A stretch of DNA of 13,200 nt, taken from assembly GCA_014382085.1 (NCBI GenBank), contig JACNKJ010000143.1, forward strand, positions 1 to 13,200, given 5' to 3'. Numbering within the stretch: position 1 is the first letter of the stretch; each line of letters begins with the position of its first letter. Shown in pieces: positions 1-6,347 of the stretch. The position numbers were made by a program, and so were the translations under genes. Under the pieces are notes generated by a model. The model worked only from the letters and a program-made list of their open reading frames with translations. It was not told the DNA's origin and did not search any database. The DNA comes from a bacterium (GTDB taxonomy: Bacteria; Krumholzibacteriota; Krumholzibacteriia; JACNKJ01).

Positions 1-2
1 AA

Positions 3-686
3 GTCAGCGACACGGGCATCGGTATTCCCGATGAAAAGCAGGCGATCATTTTCCAGAAGTTCATCCAGGCGGACACGTCCACTACGCGAGGTTTCGGCGG
101 TTCGGGACTGGGCTTGGCTATTTGCCGGGAACTGGTGGAGCTGATGGGCGGCGAGATTGGCGTTGAGAGCCGCGAAGGTGTGGGCTCCACATTTTGGCTT
201 CGATTGATCTTTCCCTTTGAAGATGATTTAGGTGGCGAACTCGGCCTGGGATCGCCAGATCGAGGCAAGGCGGCGGATCAAGCCTCCACCACGGACGCCC
301 ACATCCTGCTTGTGGACGATAACCCTGTTAATCTCAAAGTTGCATCGTTGATGCTCAGAAAACTGGGATGCACCCTCGGACATGCCGCAAACGGGCTCGA
401 GGCCGTTGAACGTGTGAAGCATGAAGCCTTCGATTTGATACTCATGGATTGCCATATGCCCGTGATGGATGGTTTCGAAGCCACGCGAACTATTCGAGCA
501 AGTGGGGGAGATTGTTCCTCCATTCCCATTCTCGCCCTCACGGCGAGTGCCGTAAAAAAGGACAAGCAGCTTTGTCTCGACGCCGGGATGAACGATCACA
601 TCGCCAAACCGGTACGGGCCGACATCTTGAAGGAGCGCCTCCAATTCTGGCTTAGTGAAAACGCTCCCACCAAAATTCCATTCTAG
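3..686 (+). CDS. Hybrid sensor histidine kinase, C-terminal part (HATPase_c + receiver)
   Basis: This is the 3' end of a gene whose start lies left of the window; the frame is open from base 3. The first ~70 visible residues are the end of a GHKL ATP-binding domain: G1 box DTGIGIP (residues 3-9), F box FQKFIQAD (17-24) and G2 box GGSGLGL (32-38). A linker of about 25 residues follows, then a full receiver domain from about residue 100. The receiver has the acidic pair D105/D106, the phospho-acceptor D149 in LILMDCHMPVMDG, the conserved Thr in LALTAS (180) and the Lys in AKPV (202). The protein ends soon after the receiver, with no Hpt domain, so phosphate must pass to a separate partner or the receiver acts on the kinase itself. 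The sensory input and dimerisation His box are not visible, so the signal is unknown. A strong terminator follows 21 bases after the stop. Confidence 0.93.
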   Translation, partial: VSDTGIGIPDEKQAIIFQKFIQADTSTTRGFGGSGLGLAICRELVELMGGEIGVESREGVGSTFWLRLIFPFEDDLGGELGLGSPDRGKAADQASTTDAHILLVDDNPVNLKVASLMLRKLGCTLGHAANGLEAVERVKHEAFDLILMDCHMPVMDGFEATRTIRASGGDCSSIPILALTASAVKKDKQLCLDAGMNDHIAKPVRADILKERLQFWLSENAPTKIPF

Positions 687-707
687 ACTCCTCCGAGGCG
701 CGAGCGG

Positions 708-742
708 GGCGGGATCCACGAGGATCCCGCCTTGCTCTTTTT
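708..742 (+). terminator. Rho-independent terminator after the hybrid kinase
   Basis: A 10-bp perfect stem, GGCGGGATCC (708-717) with GGATCCCGCC (722-731), encloses an ACGA tetraloop. It is followed by the T-rich tail TTGCTCTTTTT (732-742). It separates the kinase from the oxidoreductase gene. Confidence 0.9.
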
Positions 743-761
743 AGGGCACTTTTGATATATA
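732..761 (+). promoter_or_regulatory. Candidate sigma70-type promoter for the oxidoreductase gene
   Basis: TTGCTC (732-737) and TATATA (756-761) are separated by 18 bases, inside the tail of the preceding terminator. The inverted repeat GCACT (746-750) / AGTGC (763-767) frames the -10 and could be an operator. The -35 is weak, so this is a candidate only. Confidence 0.3.
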
Positions 762-805
762 TAGTGCTGCGATCCCACAATTATTCGATGACCGGGGGGC
801 GAAGT

Positions 806-2239
806 ATGGGGAAGAAAATCGTCGTCATCGGCGCAGGATTCGCCGGGCATACGGCCGCACTCTATCTGGGCAAGGCTCTGGGCCGCGATCATGAGATTAC
901 CGTGATTAATCGTCATGCTAATTTCGTTTTCATACCGTCTCTGGTCTGGGCGGGCATCGACAGGATGCAACTGGACAAGCTCCAGTTTCTACTGCGTCCC
1001 GTTTACGACCGCTTCCATGTCAATTTTCTCCACGGCGCAGCACGAAGTATTCACGTAGATGATAATTATCTCCTGGCCGACTCGGCCAAGGGCGGCGGAG
1101 AACAGCGGCTGAACTATGACTACTTGATTGTGGCCACCGGACCTCACCTGAACTTCGAGGCCACTCCCGGCCTGGGACCGAAGGAGGGCAATAGTCTTTC
1201 CATTTGCACGCCGCCCCACGCCATTGAAGCCCGAGATCGTTACCTTGAAGCCGTAGCTCGCATGGAGAAAGGCGAACGCCAGCGCTTCATTATCGGGACC
1301 GGTCACGGCACATCCACGTGCCAGGGGGCGGCATTCGAGTACATCAGCAACATCCACAAAGATCTTTTGCACAGGGGTCTGCGCGACAAGGCCGACATCA
1401 AGTGGCTGTCCAATGAAGCAGCTCTGGGCGACTTTGGAGTGGCCGGCGTTACGGTGGCCCAGGGGAAATCGCTTCGGACTTCCGAAGAGTTCATTCGCAT
1501 GGTCTTCGACGACATGTCCGTAGAGTCGCAGGTCCAGAGCGCTGTGAAGGCCGTGGAACCTGGTAAGGCACATTGGGAAAACTACGAGGGTGAGGAAGGT
1601 AGCGAGCCCTTCGACTTCGCCATGCTGATTCCCACCTTCAAGGCCGTGAAGCTGAACTACATCGACAAGGATGGCCAGGACGTCAGCGATCAGTATTGCA
1701 ATCCCGGTGGCTTCCTCAAAGTGGATGGAATCTATGGACAAAGTTACGATGACTTGGTCGACAATCCCGATTCCTGGCCGGCCAACTATCGCTCGCCCCT
1801 CAAGCCAAACCTCTTTGCTGCGGGCATCGCCTTCGCGCCGCCGGGTCCGATTTCGAGACCCCATACGAATCCCAAGGGAACCGCCATCAGTGCGGCACCG
1901 CCGCGAACCGGTATGGTGTCGGGAATCACAGGACGACTTGTTGCACGAAACATCATCGCGGAAATCGAGAACAGTGGACGTCAGCACAGTGAACGAATGA
2001 CAGAAATGTACGCAGCCTGCATCGCGTCCATGGGGAATTCTCTGGTGGATGGTTCGGCGGCGGTGATCCTGATCCACCCGGTTGTCCCCAACTTCAAAAA
2101 ATACCCAAGCACGGGACGAGACGTTTTCGTTTCCTCCATGGAAATGGGGCTCGCCGGCGCGTGGATGAAGCGAATGATCCACAGCACCTTCATGTGGAAA
2201 CTGCAAGGCCGACCCGGCTGGAACCTCATACCGGAGTAG
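806..2239 (+). CDS. FAD-dependent sulfide:quinone oxidoreductase family protein
   Basis: A 477-aa flavoprotein of the two-dinucleotide-fold family that includes sulfide:quinone oxidoreductase (SQR) and flavocytochrome c sulfide dehydrogenase. Visible: the N-terminal FAD fold GAGFAG (residues 9-14), the second FAD contact IVATGPHLNF (108-117), and the segment FAAGIAFAPPGP (338-349) followed by a Pro/Lys-rich loop and PPRTG, as in type I-like SQRs. The amphipathic C-terminus, which in SQR contacts the membrane, is also present. Cysteines are at 134, 172, 298 and 405. C134 and C172 fit the first two conserved SQR cysteines, and C298, just before GGFLKVD, may be the third. Family members oxidise sulfide to polysulfide and pass electrons to quinone. 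The start is ATG 806, six bases after the run GGGGGG (794-799); upstream TTG 752 and ATG 788 have no ribosome site. The subtype is not determined, and another substrate is possible. Confidence 0.8.
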   Translation: MGKKIVVIGAGFAGHTAALYLGKALGRDHEITVINRHANFVFIPSLVWAGIDRMQLDKLQFLLRPVYDRFHVNFLHGAARSIHVDDNYLLADSAKGGGEQRLNYDYLIVATGPHLNFEATPGLGPKEGNSLSICTPPHAIEARDRYLEAVARMEKGERQRFIIGTGHGTSTCQGAAFEYISNIHKDLLHRGLRDKADIKWLSNEAALGDFGVAGVTVAQGKSLRTSEEFIRMVFDDMSVESQVQSAVKAVEPGKAHWENYEGEEGSEPFDFAMLIPTFKAVKLNYIDKDGQDVSDQYCNPGGFLKVDGIYGQSYDDLVDNPDSWPANYRSPLKPNLFAAGIAFAPPGPISRPHTNPKGTAISAAPPRTGMVSGITGRLVARNIIAEIENSGRQHSERMTEMYAACIASMGNSLVDGSAAVILIHPVVPNFKKYPSTGRDVFVSSMEMGLAGAWMKRMIHSTFMWKLQGRPGWNLIPE

Positions 2240-2241
2240 CT

Positions 2242-2358
2242 ATGGCCATTACGAAATTTCAGAAGCATCTCATGGGCAATTGGATCTTTCAGCTCTGGCG
2301 TTTCATCGTCTTGAACTTGAAGATTCTCAAAGGCGTGGACCACGCCAAGCGATCCTAG
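2242..2358 (+). CDS. Small basic/hydrophobic 38-aa protein coupled to the oxidoreductase
   Basis: The ATG lies two bases after the oxidoreductase stop. GGAG (2233-2236), inside the last codons of that gene, is five bases upstream, so translational coupling is likely. The 38 residues have a basic N-terminus (ITKFQKHL), a hydrophobic/aromatic core (NWIFQLWRFIVLNLKILK) and a basic tail (HAKRS). This fits a short amphipathic or membrane-associated helix. No known domain is recognised. An anchor or accessory peptide for the monotopic quinone-reducing flavoprotein is a reasonable inference from its position, not a demonstrated role. It could also be a chance ORF, though the ribosome site, spacing and composition argue against this. 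Confidence 0.6.
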   Translation: MAITKFQKHLMGNWIFQLWRFIVLNLKILKGVDHAKRS

Positions 2359-2463
2359 GATTCGCTAATGGTCTAGGAAGCCGACGCCTTTCGAAGCTTT
2401 CGGATGAACGTTGGTGGCCGCATCGTATCGACGGGAGAATTAGGCAAAACATGACTCATTCGT

Positions 2464-2469
2464 AGGAGG
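2464..2469 (+). promoter_or_regulatory. Ribosome binding site that selects TTG 2478
   Basis: A perfect AGGAGG eight bases upstream of TTG 2478 decides the start of the Rho-N-like gene. The longer reading from GTG 2469 would begin on the last base of this site. Confidence 0.8.
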
Positions 2470-2477
2470 TGTGTTCT

Positions 2478-2792
2478 TTGGACTGGCATGAACTCAGCAA
2501 GAAGAAGGTCACAGACCTAAGGGAAATCGCCAAGGAGAAAGGAATGGTCGGCGCCACTGGCTATCAGAAAGATGAGCTGGTGTCCATCTTAGCCGAACAC
2601 CTTGGCATCACGCGTCCCCACAAGGTGGTGGACGCTGCGGACAAAGCCGAAATCAAGGCAAAGATCCGCGAGCTCAAGGTTGAGCGCGCGGCGGCCTTGG
2701 AAGTCGGCGACAAAGAAAAACTGCATCAAACGCGTCGGCAAATCCACCGGCTGAAACGCAAGGTGCGGAAGATGGCTCACTTGAGTCGTTGA
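2478..2792 (+). CDS. Small Rho-N/SAP-like domain protein
   Basis: A 104-aa, highly charged protein. Residues ~5-42 (KKKVTDLREIAKEKGM..., then a KDELVSILAEHLG helix) match the small helical N-terminal domain of transcription terminator Rho, a SAP-like nucleic-acid-binding fold. Residues ~50-104 are Lys/Arg/Glu-rich and predicted as a helical hairpin or coiled coil, ending in a strongly basic stretch (RRQIHRLKRKVRKMAHLSR). The Rho hexamer ATPase is absent, so this is not Rho. Nucleic-acid binding is likely from fold and charge; the target is unknown. The start is TTG 2478, because a perfect AGGAGG (2464-2469) sits eight bases before it. The in-frame GTG 2469 overlaps that site. A terminator follows 13 bases after the stop, so the gene ends its transcript. 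Confidence 0.8.
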   Translation: MDWHELSKKKVTDLREIAKEKGMVGATGYQKDELVSILAEHLGITRPHKVVDAADKAEIKAKIRELKVERAAALEVGDKEKLHQTRRQIHRLKRKVRKMAHLSR

Positions 2793-2805
2793 ACTGAGAA
2801 CTGGG

Positions 2806-2833
2806 AAGCCCCCGAACTCGCCGGGGGCTTTTT
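2806..2833 (+). terminator. Rho-independent terminator after the Rho-N-like gene
   Basis: A 9-bp stem, AAGCCCCCG (2806-2814) with CGGGGGCTT (2822-2830), has a 7-base loop and runs into TTTTT (2829-2833). On the minus strand the same hairpin follows the symporter small subunit directly but lacks a U-tract there, so it is at best a weak terminator in that direction. Confidence 0.88.
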
Positions 2834-2937
2834 CATTTCTCGCGACGGCCGCGTGCGGCGATGGACAGGCAGAGCGCCAGTCCTCCGTAGAGCACGATGC
2901 ATCCGAAGGCGAGCATGAGCCAGGCGGATAGCGGCAT
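2833..2937 (-). CDS. NSS symporter small accessory subunit (MetS-like), 34 aa
   Basis: This 34-aa ORF begins with the ATG that overlaps the symporter stop as TGATG, the classical arrangement for translational coupling. It has a short polar start (MPLSA), one hydrophobic helix (WLMLAFGCIVLYGGLALCLSI, residues ~6-26) and a basic tail (RGRREK). This is the pattern of the ~30-60-residue single-TM subunits encoded directly after bacterial NSS transporters, such as MetS of the Corynebacterium MetPS methionine/alanine importer. There the small subunit is needed for transport. The Gly-Gly-Leu-Ala-Leu/Ser-Ile part of the helix fits that family. It probably sits in the inner membrane beside the transporter. 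Confidence 0.82.
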   Translation of the reverse strand: MPLSAWLMLAFGCIVLYGGLALCLSIAARGRREK

Positions 2938-4412
2938 CAGTCACTCTCCTTTCCGCGTCCGCGGCTGAGGAAGTATCCCAGTACAGCCAGTGCAAACAGG
3001 GTTCCCCATCCACCAAGGGTCGTAGCCCAGCGTGGATAGCCTTCGTAGGTTTCGGTGAACTCGTTTTGAAGATTCAAAATGAGCGTGATGGACAGGGCCA
3101 GCGGCGTGACGTAGCGAAGCATCCAGATCCACCAGTTGCCGAGTTTCACCTCGGAGATGCTGTTGAGATAATCGCGGAAGCCCTTGATGTCGTAGAGGTA
3201 TCCGATGATTAGGGCTTGCAGCAGCCCGGCGGTGACTAGACCGAAATCGTTCACCCATTTATCGACGATGTCGAACCAATAAAAGCCACCCTTGGTGGTG
3301 AAAATGAGTGCCAAAGGAAAAGCAACCACGGCGAAAACCCAGGCGAGCTTCTCGGGCTTCACCTTCCACTTGTCATGGATGCCCGTGGTGAAGGCCTCTT
3401 GCAGGGCGAAGGCCGAGTCGACGCCCAGGGTGAGAAGGGTAATAAAGAAGATAAGGCCGAAGAGCGTACTCAGGGCCGGTAGTTTCAGAATGGCCAAGGG
3501 ATAGGTGACAAATGCCAGGCCGGGACCCCCGTTGGTGACCTCAGGTACTGGCAGGCCCTGTACCTTCGCCAGGTAACCCAGCATGGAAAAGACAGCGAAA
3601 CCCGCAAAGAAACTGGTACCGCAATTGGCCAAGGCCGTAATGAGCGCGCTATTCGTTACCTCGGCCTTTTTTCCGAGATAGGAGCCGTAGCCGATCATCA
3701 CTCCCGAAGCCAAACTCAGCGAGAAAAAGATCTGCCCGTAGGCTCGAAGCCAGATTTGCGGATCGGCCAACTTGCTGAAATCGGGTGTGAGATAGTAAGC
3801 GATGCCGTCCATGGCACCGGGCAAGGTCAGCCCGCGCACGAGCATCACGGCCAGGAGTACCAAGGGGAGCGGCACGGTGATCATCACCACTTTGCTTACG
3901 CTGCGTACGCCTTTGCGCAAAATGAGCCAGATGGCCGTCCAGGTTAGGGCCATGCCCAGGACCAGGTACCAGATGGGGGCACCGATCTCGGCGGGCCCGC
4001 TTGAACGCTGCAGCACTTCACGCGCAAAGAATCCTTCGGGGTCCGCGCTCCAGGCCAGTTCGAAGCTGTGCCAGAGGTAGACCCATGCCCAGGCGAGGAT
4101 GGTTGAGTAGTAGATCACGATGACCGCGCTGAGCCCCGCCGCCCACCAGCCGAACCACTCCAAACCTTTGCGGATAGATCCGAAAGCGCCCGGCGCGCCC
4201 CGCTGCATGCGCTGACCGAGACCCATCTCCAGGATGAGCATGGGAATGCCCGCAGTGAAGAGGGCGATGAAGTAGGGGATTAAGAATGCACCGCCGCCGC
4301 TCTGGTAGGCCACGTAGGGAAATCGCCAAACGTTGCCCAGTCCGACGGCCGAACCCACCGCCGCCATGATGAATGCTGTTCGACTGTGCCAGCGATCGCG
4401 CTGCTCGGGCAT
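2937..4412 (-). CDS. Sodium-dependent symporter, NSS (SNF) family
   Basis: A 491-aa inner-membrane protein with about 12 hydrophobic segments, the usual size for bacterial NSS carriers of LeuT fold. TM1 carries the signature GSAVGLGNVWRFPY (residues 20-33), whose unwound centre holds Na+ and substrate in LeuT. TM6 has FFSLSLASGVMIGYGSY (229-245), corresponding to the other half of the site. TM8 contains GVDSAFALQEAF. The likely substrate is a neutral amino acid; the paired small subunit points to the MetP-type subgroup (methionine/alanine), but specificity cannot be read from sequence. The start is ATG 4412, five bases after AAGGAGG (4424-4418). A longer reading from 4466 has no comparable site. 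The upstream region holds a weak promoter and two palindromes; trpB2 lies upstream on the same strand behind its own terminator. Confidence 0.94.
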   Translation of the reverse strand: MPEQRDRWHSRTAFIMAAVGSAVGLGNVWRFPYVAYQSGGGAFLIPYFIALFTAGIPMLILEMGLGQRMQRGAPGAFGSIRKGLEWFGWWAAGLSAVIVIYYSTILAWAWVYLWHSFELAWSADPEGFFAREVLQRSSGPAEIGAPIWYLVLGMALTWTAIWLILRKGVRSVSKVVMITVPLPLVLLAVMLVRGLTLPGAMDGIAYYLTPDFSKLADPQIWLRAYGQIFFSLSLASGVMIGYGSYLGKKAEVTNSALITALANCGTSFFAGFAVFSMLGYLAKVQGLPVPEVTNGGPGLAFVTYPLAILKLPALSTLFGLIFFITLLTLGVDSAFALQEAFTTGIHDKWKVKPEKLAWVFAVVAFPLALIFTTKGGFYWFDIVDKWVNDFGLVTAGLLQALIIGYLYDIKGFRDYLNSISEVKLGNWWIWMLRYVTPLALSITLILNLQNEFTETYEGYPRWATTLGGWGTLFALAVLGYFLSRGRGKESD

Positions 4413-4476
4413 AGGATCCTCCTTGAGCTTGTTCGGCAGGTTAAAGGAGAGCGGGAAATCGGCCAAGGCTTCTTGG

Positions 4477-4506
4477 ATTATGCAGGGCGGAATCGTGCAC
4501 TTGAAA
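4477..4506 (-). promoter_or_regulatory. Candidate promoter for the NSS symporter genes
   Basis: Read on the minus strand: TTTCAA (4506-4501), an 18-base spacer, then CATAAT (4482-4477), five of six bases matching the -10 consensus. The -35 is poor, which would suit a promoter helped by an activator at the upstream palindromes. The predicted transcript start is near 4470. Confidence 0.3.
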
Positions 4507-4515
4507 ACTATCTGG

Positions 4516-4566
4516 ATATCAAGGAGATTGCCTTGTTAATTGAAATATCAAGCGAATATGCTTGAT
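4516..4566. promoter_or_regulatory. Two tandem palindromes, CAAGS-N6-SCTTG, upstream of the symporter
   Basis: Site 1 is CAAGG (4520-4524), six bases, CCTTG (4531-4535). Site 2 is CAAGC (4549-4553), six bases, GCTTG (4560-4564), extended to 7-bp arms ATCAAGC/GCTTGAT. Both begin with the direct repeat ATATCAAG (4516-4523 and 4545-4552), 29 bases apart, about three helical turns. They lie just upstream of the candidate symporter promoter, at about -57 and -86. This looks like a paired operator for a dimeric regulator; the regulator is not in the window. Confidence 0.45.
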
Positions 4567-4621
4567 TCCTTGAGGCTTCTGATAAACTGGGCTCTTGCCC
4601 TCAAAGCCTGATCATCCCTAC

Positions 4622-4651
4622 TAAAAAGCCCCCGTCTTTCAACGGGGGCTT
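4622..4651 (-). terminator. Rho-independent terminator after trpB2
   Basis: A 10-bp perfect stem, AAGCCCCCGT (4626-4635) with ACGGGGGCTT (4642-4651), has a 6-base loop. On the minus strand it runs into TTTTTAG. It lies 25 bases after the trpB2 stop and separates it from the symporter unit. Confidence 0.92.
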
Positions 4652-4676
4652 CGTCTCCGGCGAGGGGGAAGAGAGG

Positions 4677-6065
4677 CTACCACTTGCCGGTTTTATCCAT
4701 ATTGGGTTTGGGCAGACCGTCCATGATCTTGATGTTCTCGATCAATTCTTCCTCGGACATCTTGTGATCGGTGAGCTTGCCCGAGAGGAAAGCTTCGTAG
4801 CCGGTCAAATCCATGAGCCCGTGTCCGCTCCAGTTGAAGAGGATGGTCTTCTCCTTGCCCTCCTCCTTGGCCTGCTCGGCCTCGCGGATCACCGCCGCAA
4901 TGGCGTGACTGGTCTCCGGCGCACTAATGAATCCCTCCGTGCGCGCCCACTTGATGGCCGCCGAATAGCTTTCCAGCTGATCGAGAGCCATGGGCTCGAG
5001 CAAGCCTTCCTGAGCCGCCTGAGATACCAAGGGCGCCATGCCGTGATAGCGTAGTCCCCCGGCATGGACCGGAGGTGGCACGAAGTCGTGCCCCAGCGAG
5101 TGCATGGGCAGTAGCGGCGTCATCTTGGCCGTGTCGCCGTGATCGTAGCTGAAGGGCGCACGCGTTAGGGTGGGACAGGAAGCCGGCTCCACCGGAATAA
5201 TCCTGATGTCCGCGCCGTTGATCTTGTCGAGCACAAAGGGGAAGGAAAGGCCGGCGAAGTTGCTGCCGCCGCCCGCGCAGCCGATGACCACGTCCACCTT
5301 GTTCTCGCCGATCTTGGCCAGCTGCTTTTTGGCTTCCAGGCCGATGATGGTTTGGTGCAGCATCACGTGGTTGAGCACACTGCCCAGGCTATAACGCGTT
5401 TCCCCCGTGGGATCGGTGACCGCCGCCTCGATGGCCTCACTGATGGCGATGCCCAGGCTACCGGGCGTATCGGGGAACTTCTCCAGAATGGCGCGACCGG
5501 TCTGAGTGCGATCGCTGGGGCTGGGGTAGCACTTGCCGCCCCAGGTTTCCATCATCATGCGACGGAAGGGCTTCTGGTCGAAGCTGATCCGCACCATATA
5601 AACCTGCACTTCGATACCCAGCAGAGCGCCTGCGAAACTTAAGGCGCTGCCCCACTGGCCGGCGCCGGTTTCTGTGGTGAGCTTCTTGATGCCGAATTCG
5701 CGATTGTACCAGGCCTGAGCCACGGCGGTGTTGGGCTTGTGGCTACCCGCAGGGCTCACGCCTTCGTTCTTGTAGTAAATCTTCGCCGGGGTATCGAGGG
5801 CCTTCTCCAGGGCTCTGGCCCTGTAAAGCGGCGAGGGGCGCCACTGGTAGAGAATCTCCAGCACTTCCTCGGGGATGTCGATCCAGCGCTCCTGGCTGAC
5901 CTCCTGCTCCACGAGGTTCATGGGAAAGACCGGTGCCAGCATTTCCGGGCTAATGGGCTTGCCGTCAGGTCCCAGGGGAGGCTGAAGGGGCGTGGGGAGA
6001 TCGGCGGCCAGGTTGTACCACTGGCGGGGGATCTCACTCTCGTCCAAAAACACTTTCACAGACAT
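4677..6065 (-). CDS. trpB2: Tryptophan synthase beta subunit-like, TrpB2 class (PLP-dependent)
   Basis: A 462-aa fold-type II PLP enzyme. It is longer than ordinary TrpB (~400 aa) because of the N-terminal extension and C-terminal tail typical of TrpB2. PLP lysine is K110 in AGSHKPNTA. TETGAGQWGSA (131-141) is the indole/carboxylate loop with the conserved Glu 132, GCAGGGSN (262-269) holds the PLP phosphate, and SGHG (413-416) lies near the pyridine ring. TrpB makes L-tryptophan from indole and L-serine in the cytoplasm. TrpB2 enzymes generally work without tight TrpA coupling and are often viewed as indole-salvage or stand-alone enzymes. No trpA or other trp gene is in the window. The start ATG has AAAGGAG eight bases upstream. 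The gene has its own terminator and a likely extended -10 promoter, so it is monocistronic. Confidence 0.93.
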   Translation of the reverse strand: MSVKVFLDESEIPRQWYNLAADLPTPLQPPLGPDGKPISPEMLAPVFPMNLVEQEVSQERWIDIPEEVLEILYQWRPSPLYRARALEKALDTPAKIYYKNEGVSPAGSHKPNTAVAQAWYNREFGIKKLTTETGAGQWGSALSFAGALLGIEVQVYMVRISFDQKPFRRMMMETWGGKCYPSPSDRTQTGRAILEKFPDTPGSLGIAISEAIEAAVTDPTGETRYSLGSVLNHVMLHQTIIGLEAKKQLAKIGENKVDVVIGCAGGGSNFAGLSFPFVLDKINGADIRIIPVEPASCPTLTRAPFSYDHGDTAKMTPLLPMHSLGHDFVPPPVHAGGLRYHGMAPLVSQAAQEGLLEPMALDQLESYSAAIKWARTEGFISAPETSHAIAAVIREAEQAKEEGKEKTILFNWSGHGLMDLTGYEAFLSGKLTDHKMSEEELIENIKIMDGLPKPNMDKTGKW

Positions 6066-6119
6066 CTTGCTGACTCCTTTGGGGTGAGGACAGGGTTGGG
6101 CTATGAGCGATAATCAATG

Positions 6120-6128
6120 ATCATACCA
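6120..6128 (-). promoter_or_regulatory. Extended -10 promoter candidate for trpB2
   Basis: Read on the minus strand: TGG followed by TATGAT (6125-6120), an extended -10 with five of six consensus bases. TTGAGC (6151-6146) is 20 bases further up, too far for a normal -35, so the extended -10 would carry the activity. The predicted leader is about 47 bases. Confidence 0.4.
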
Positions 6129-6291
6129 TATTTCCGGCTTTTTTCGCTCAAATTGATGGGAATTGAAAACCCCGTCCCAGGCGGCTTTGGGGTGTTTGGC
6201 AGAAAACGGAGGGGGCGGCGACCGGTAGGAGGCGGGCAAGTCCGCCCTTCCGCCCGGAGCAAATTGCCGCAAGTTCTTGGGATGAATGCCG

Positions 6292-6321
6292 TTGACAGGG
6301 GTAGCCCGAGGCAGCTATGTG
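6292..6321 (+). promoter_or_regulatory. Candidate promoter for the EamA permease
   Basis: A perfect -35, TTGACA (6292-6297), then 18 bases and TATGTG (6316-6321), a poor -10. The transcript would start near 6328, just before the ribosome site at 6335-6340. The rest of 6129-6291 is G/C-rich, with one small hairpin, GGCGG (6231-6235) / CCGCC (6242-6246), and no gene that I can support. Confidence 0.35.
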
Positions 6322-6347
6322 CAGGTGTCCATCCAAGGAGACTCCAC

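Noticed and set aside
228..719. Minus-strand frame over the receiver domain
   Set aside because: The plus strand encodes an intact receiver with all catalytic residues; the antisense product resembles nothing and reads through the terminator hairpin.
989..2206. A 405-codon open frame antisense to the oxidoreductase gene
   Set aside because: It mirrors a well-supported flavoprotein, has no domain, and its composition (rich in His, Arg, Val) is that of a complementary-strand shadow.
6222..6262. G/C-rich hairpin, possible mobile palindromic repeat
   Set aside because: Only one copy is in the window and the stem is 5 bp, so repeat status cannot be claimed.
6117..6347. In-frame N-terminal extension of the EamA permease
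   Set aside because: The stretch is Gly/Arg-rich and not membrane-like, and AAGGAG lies at the right distance before ATG 6348.
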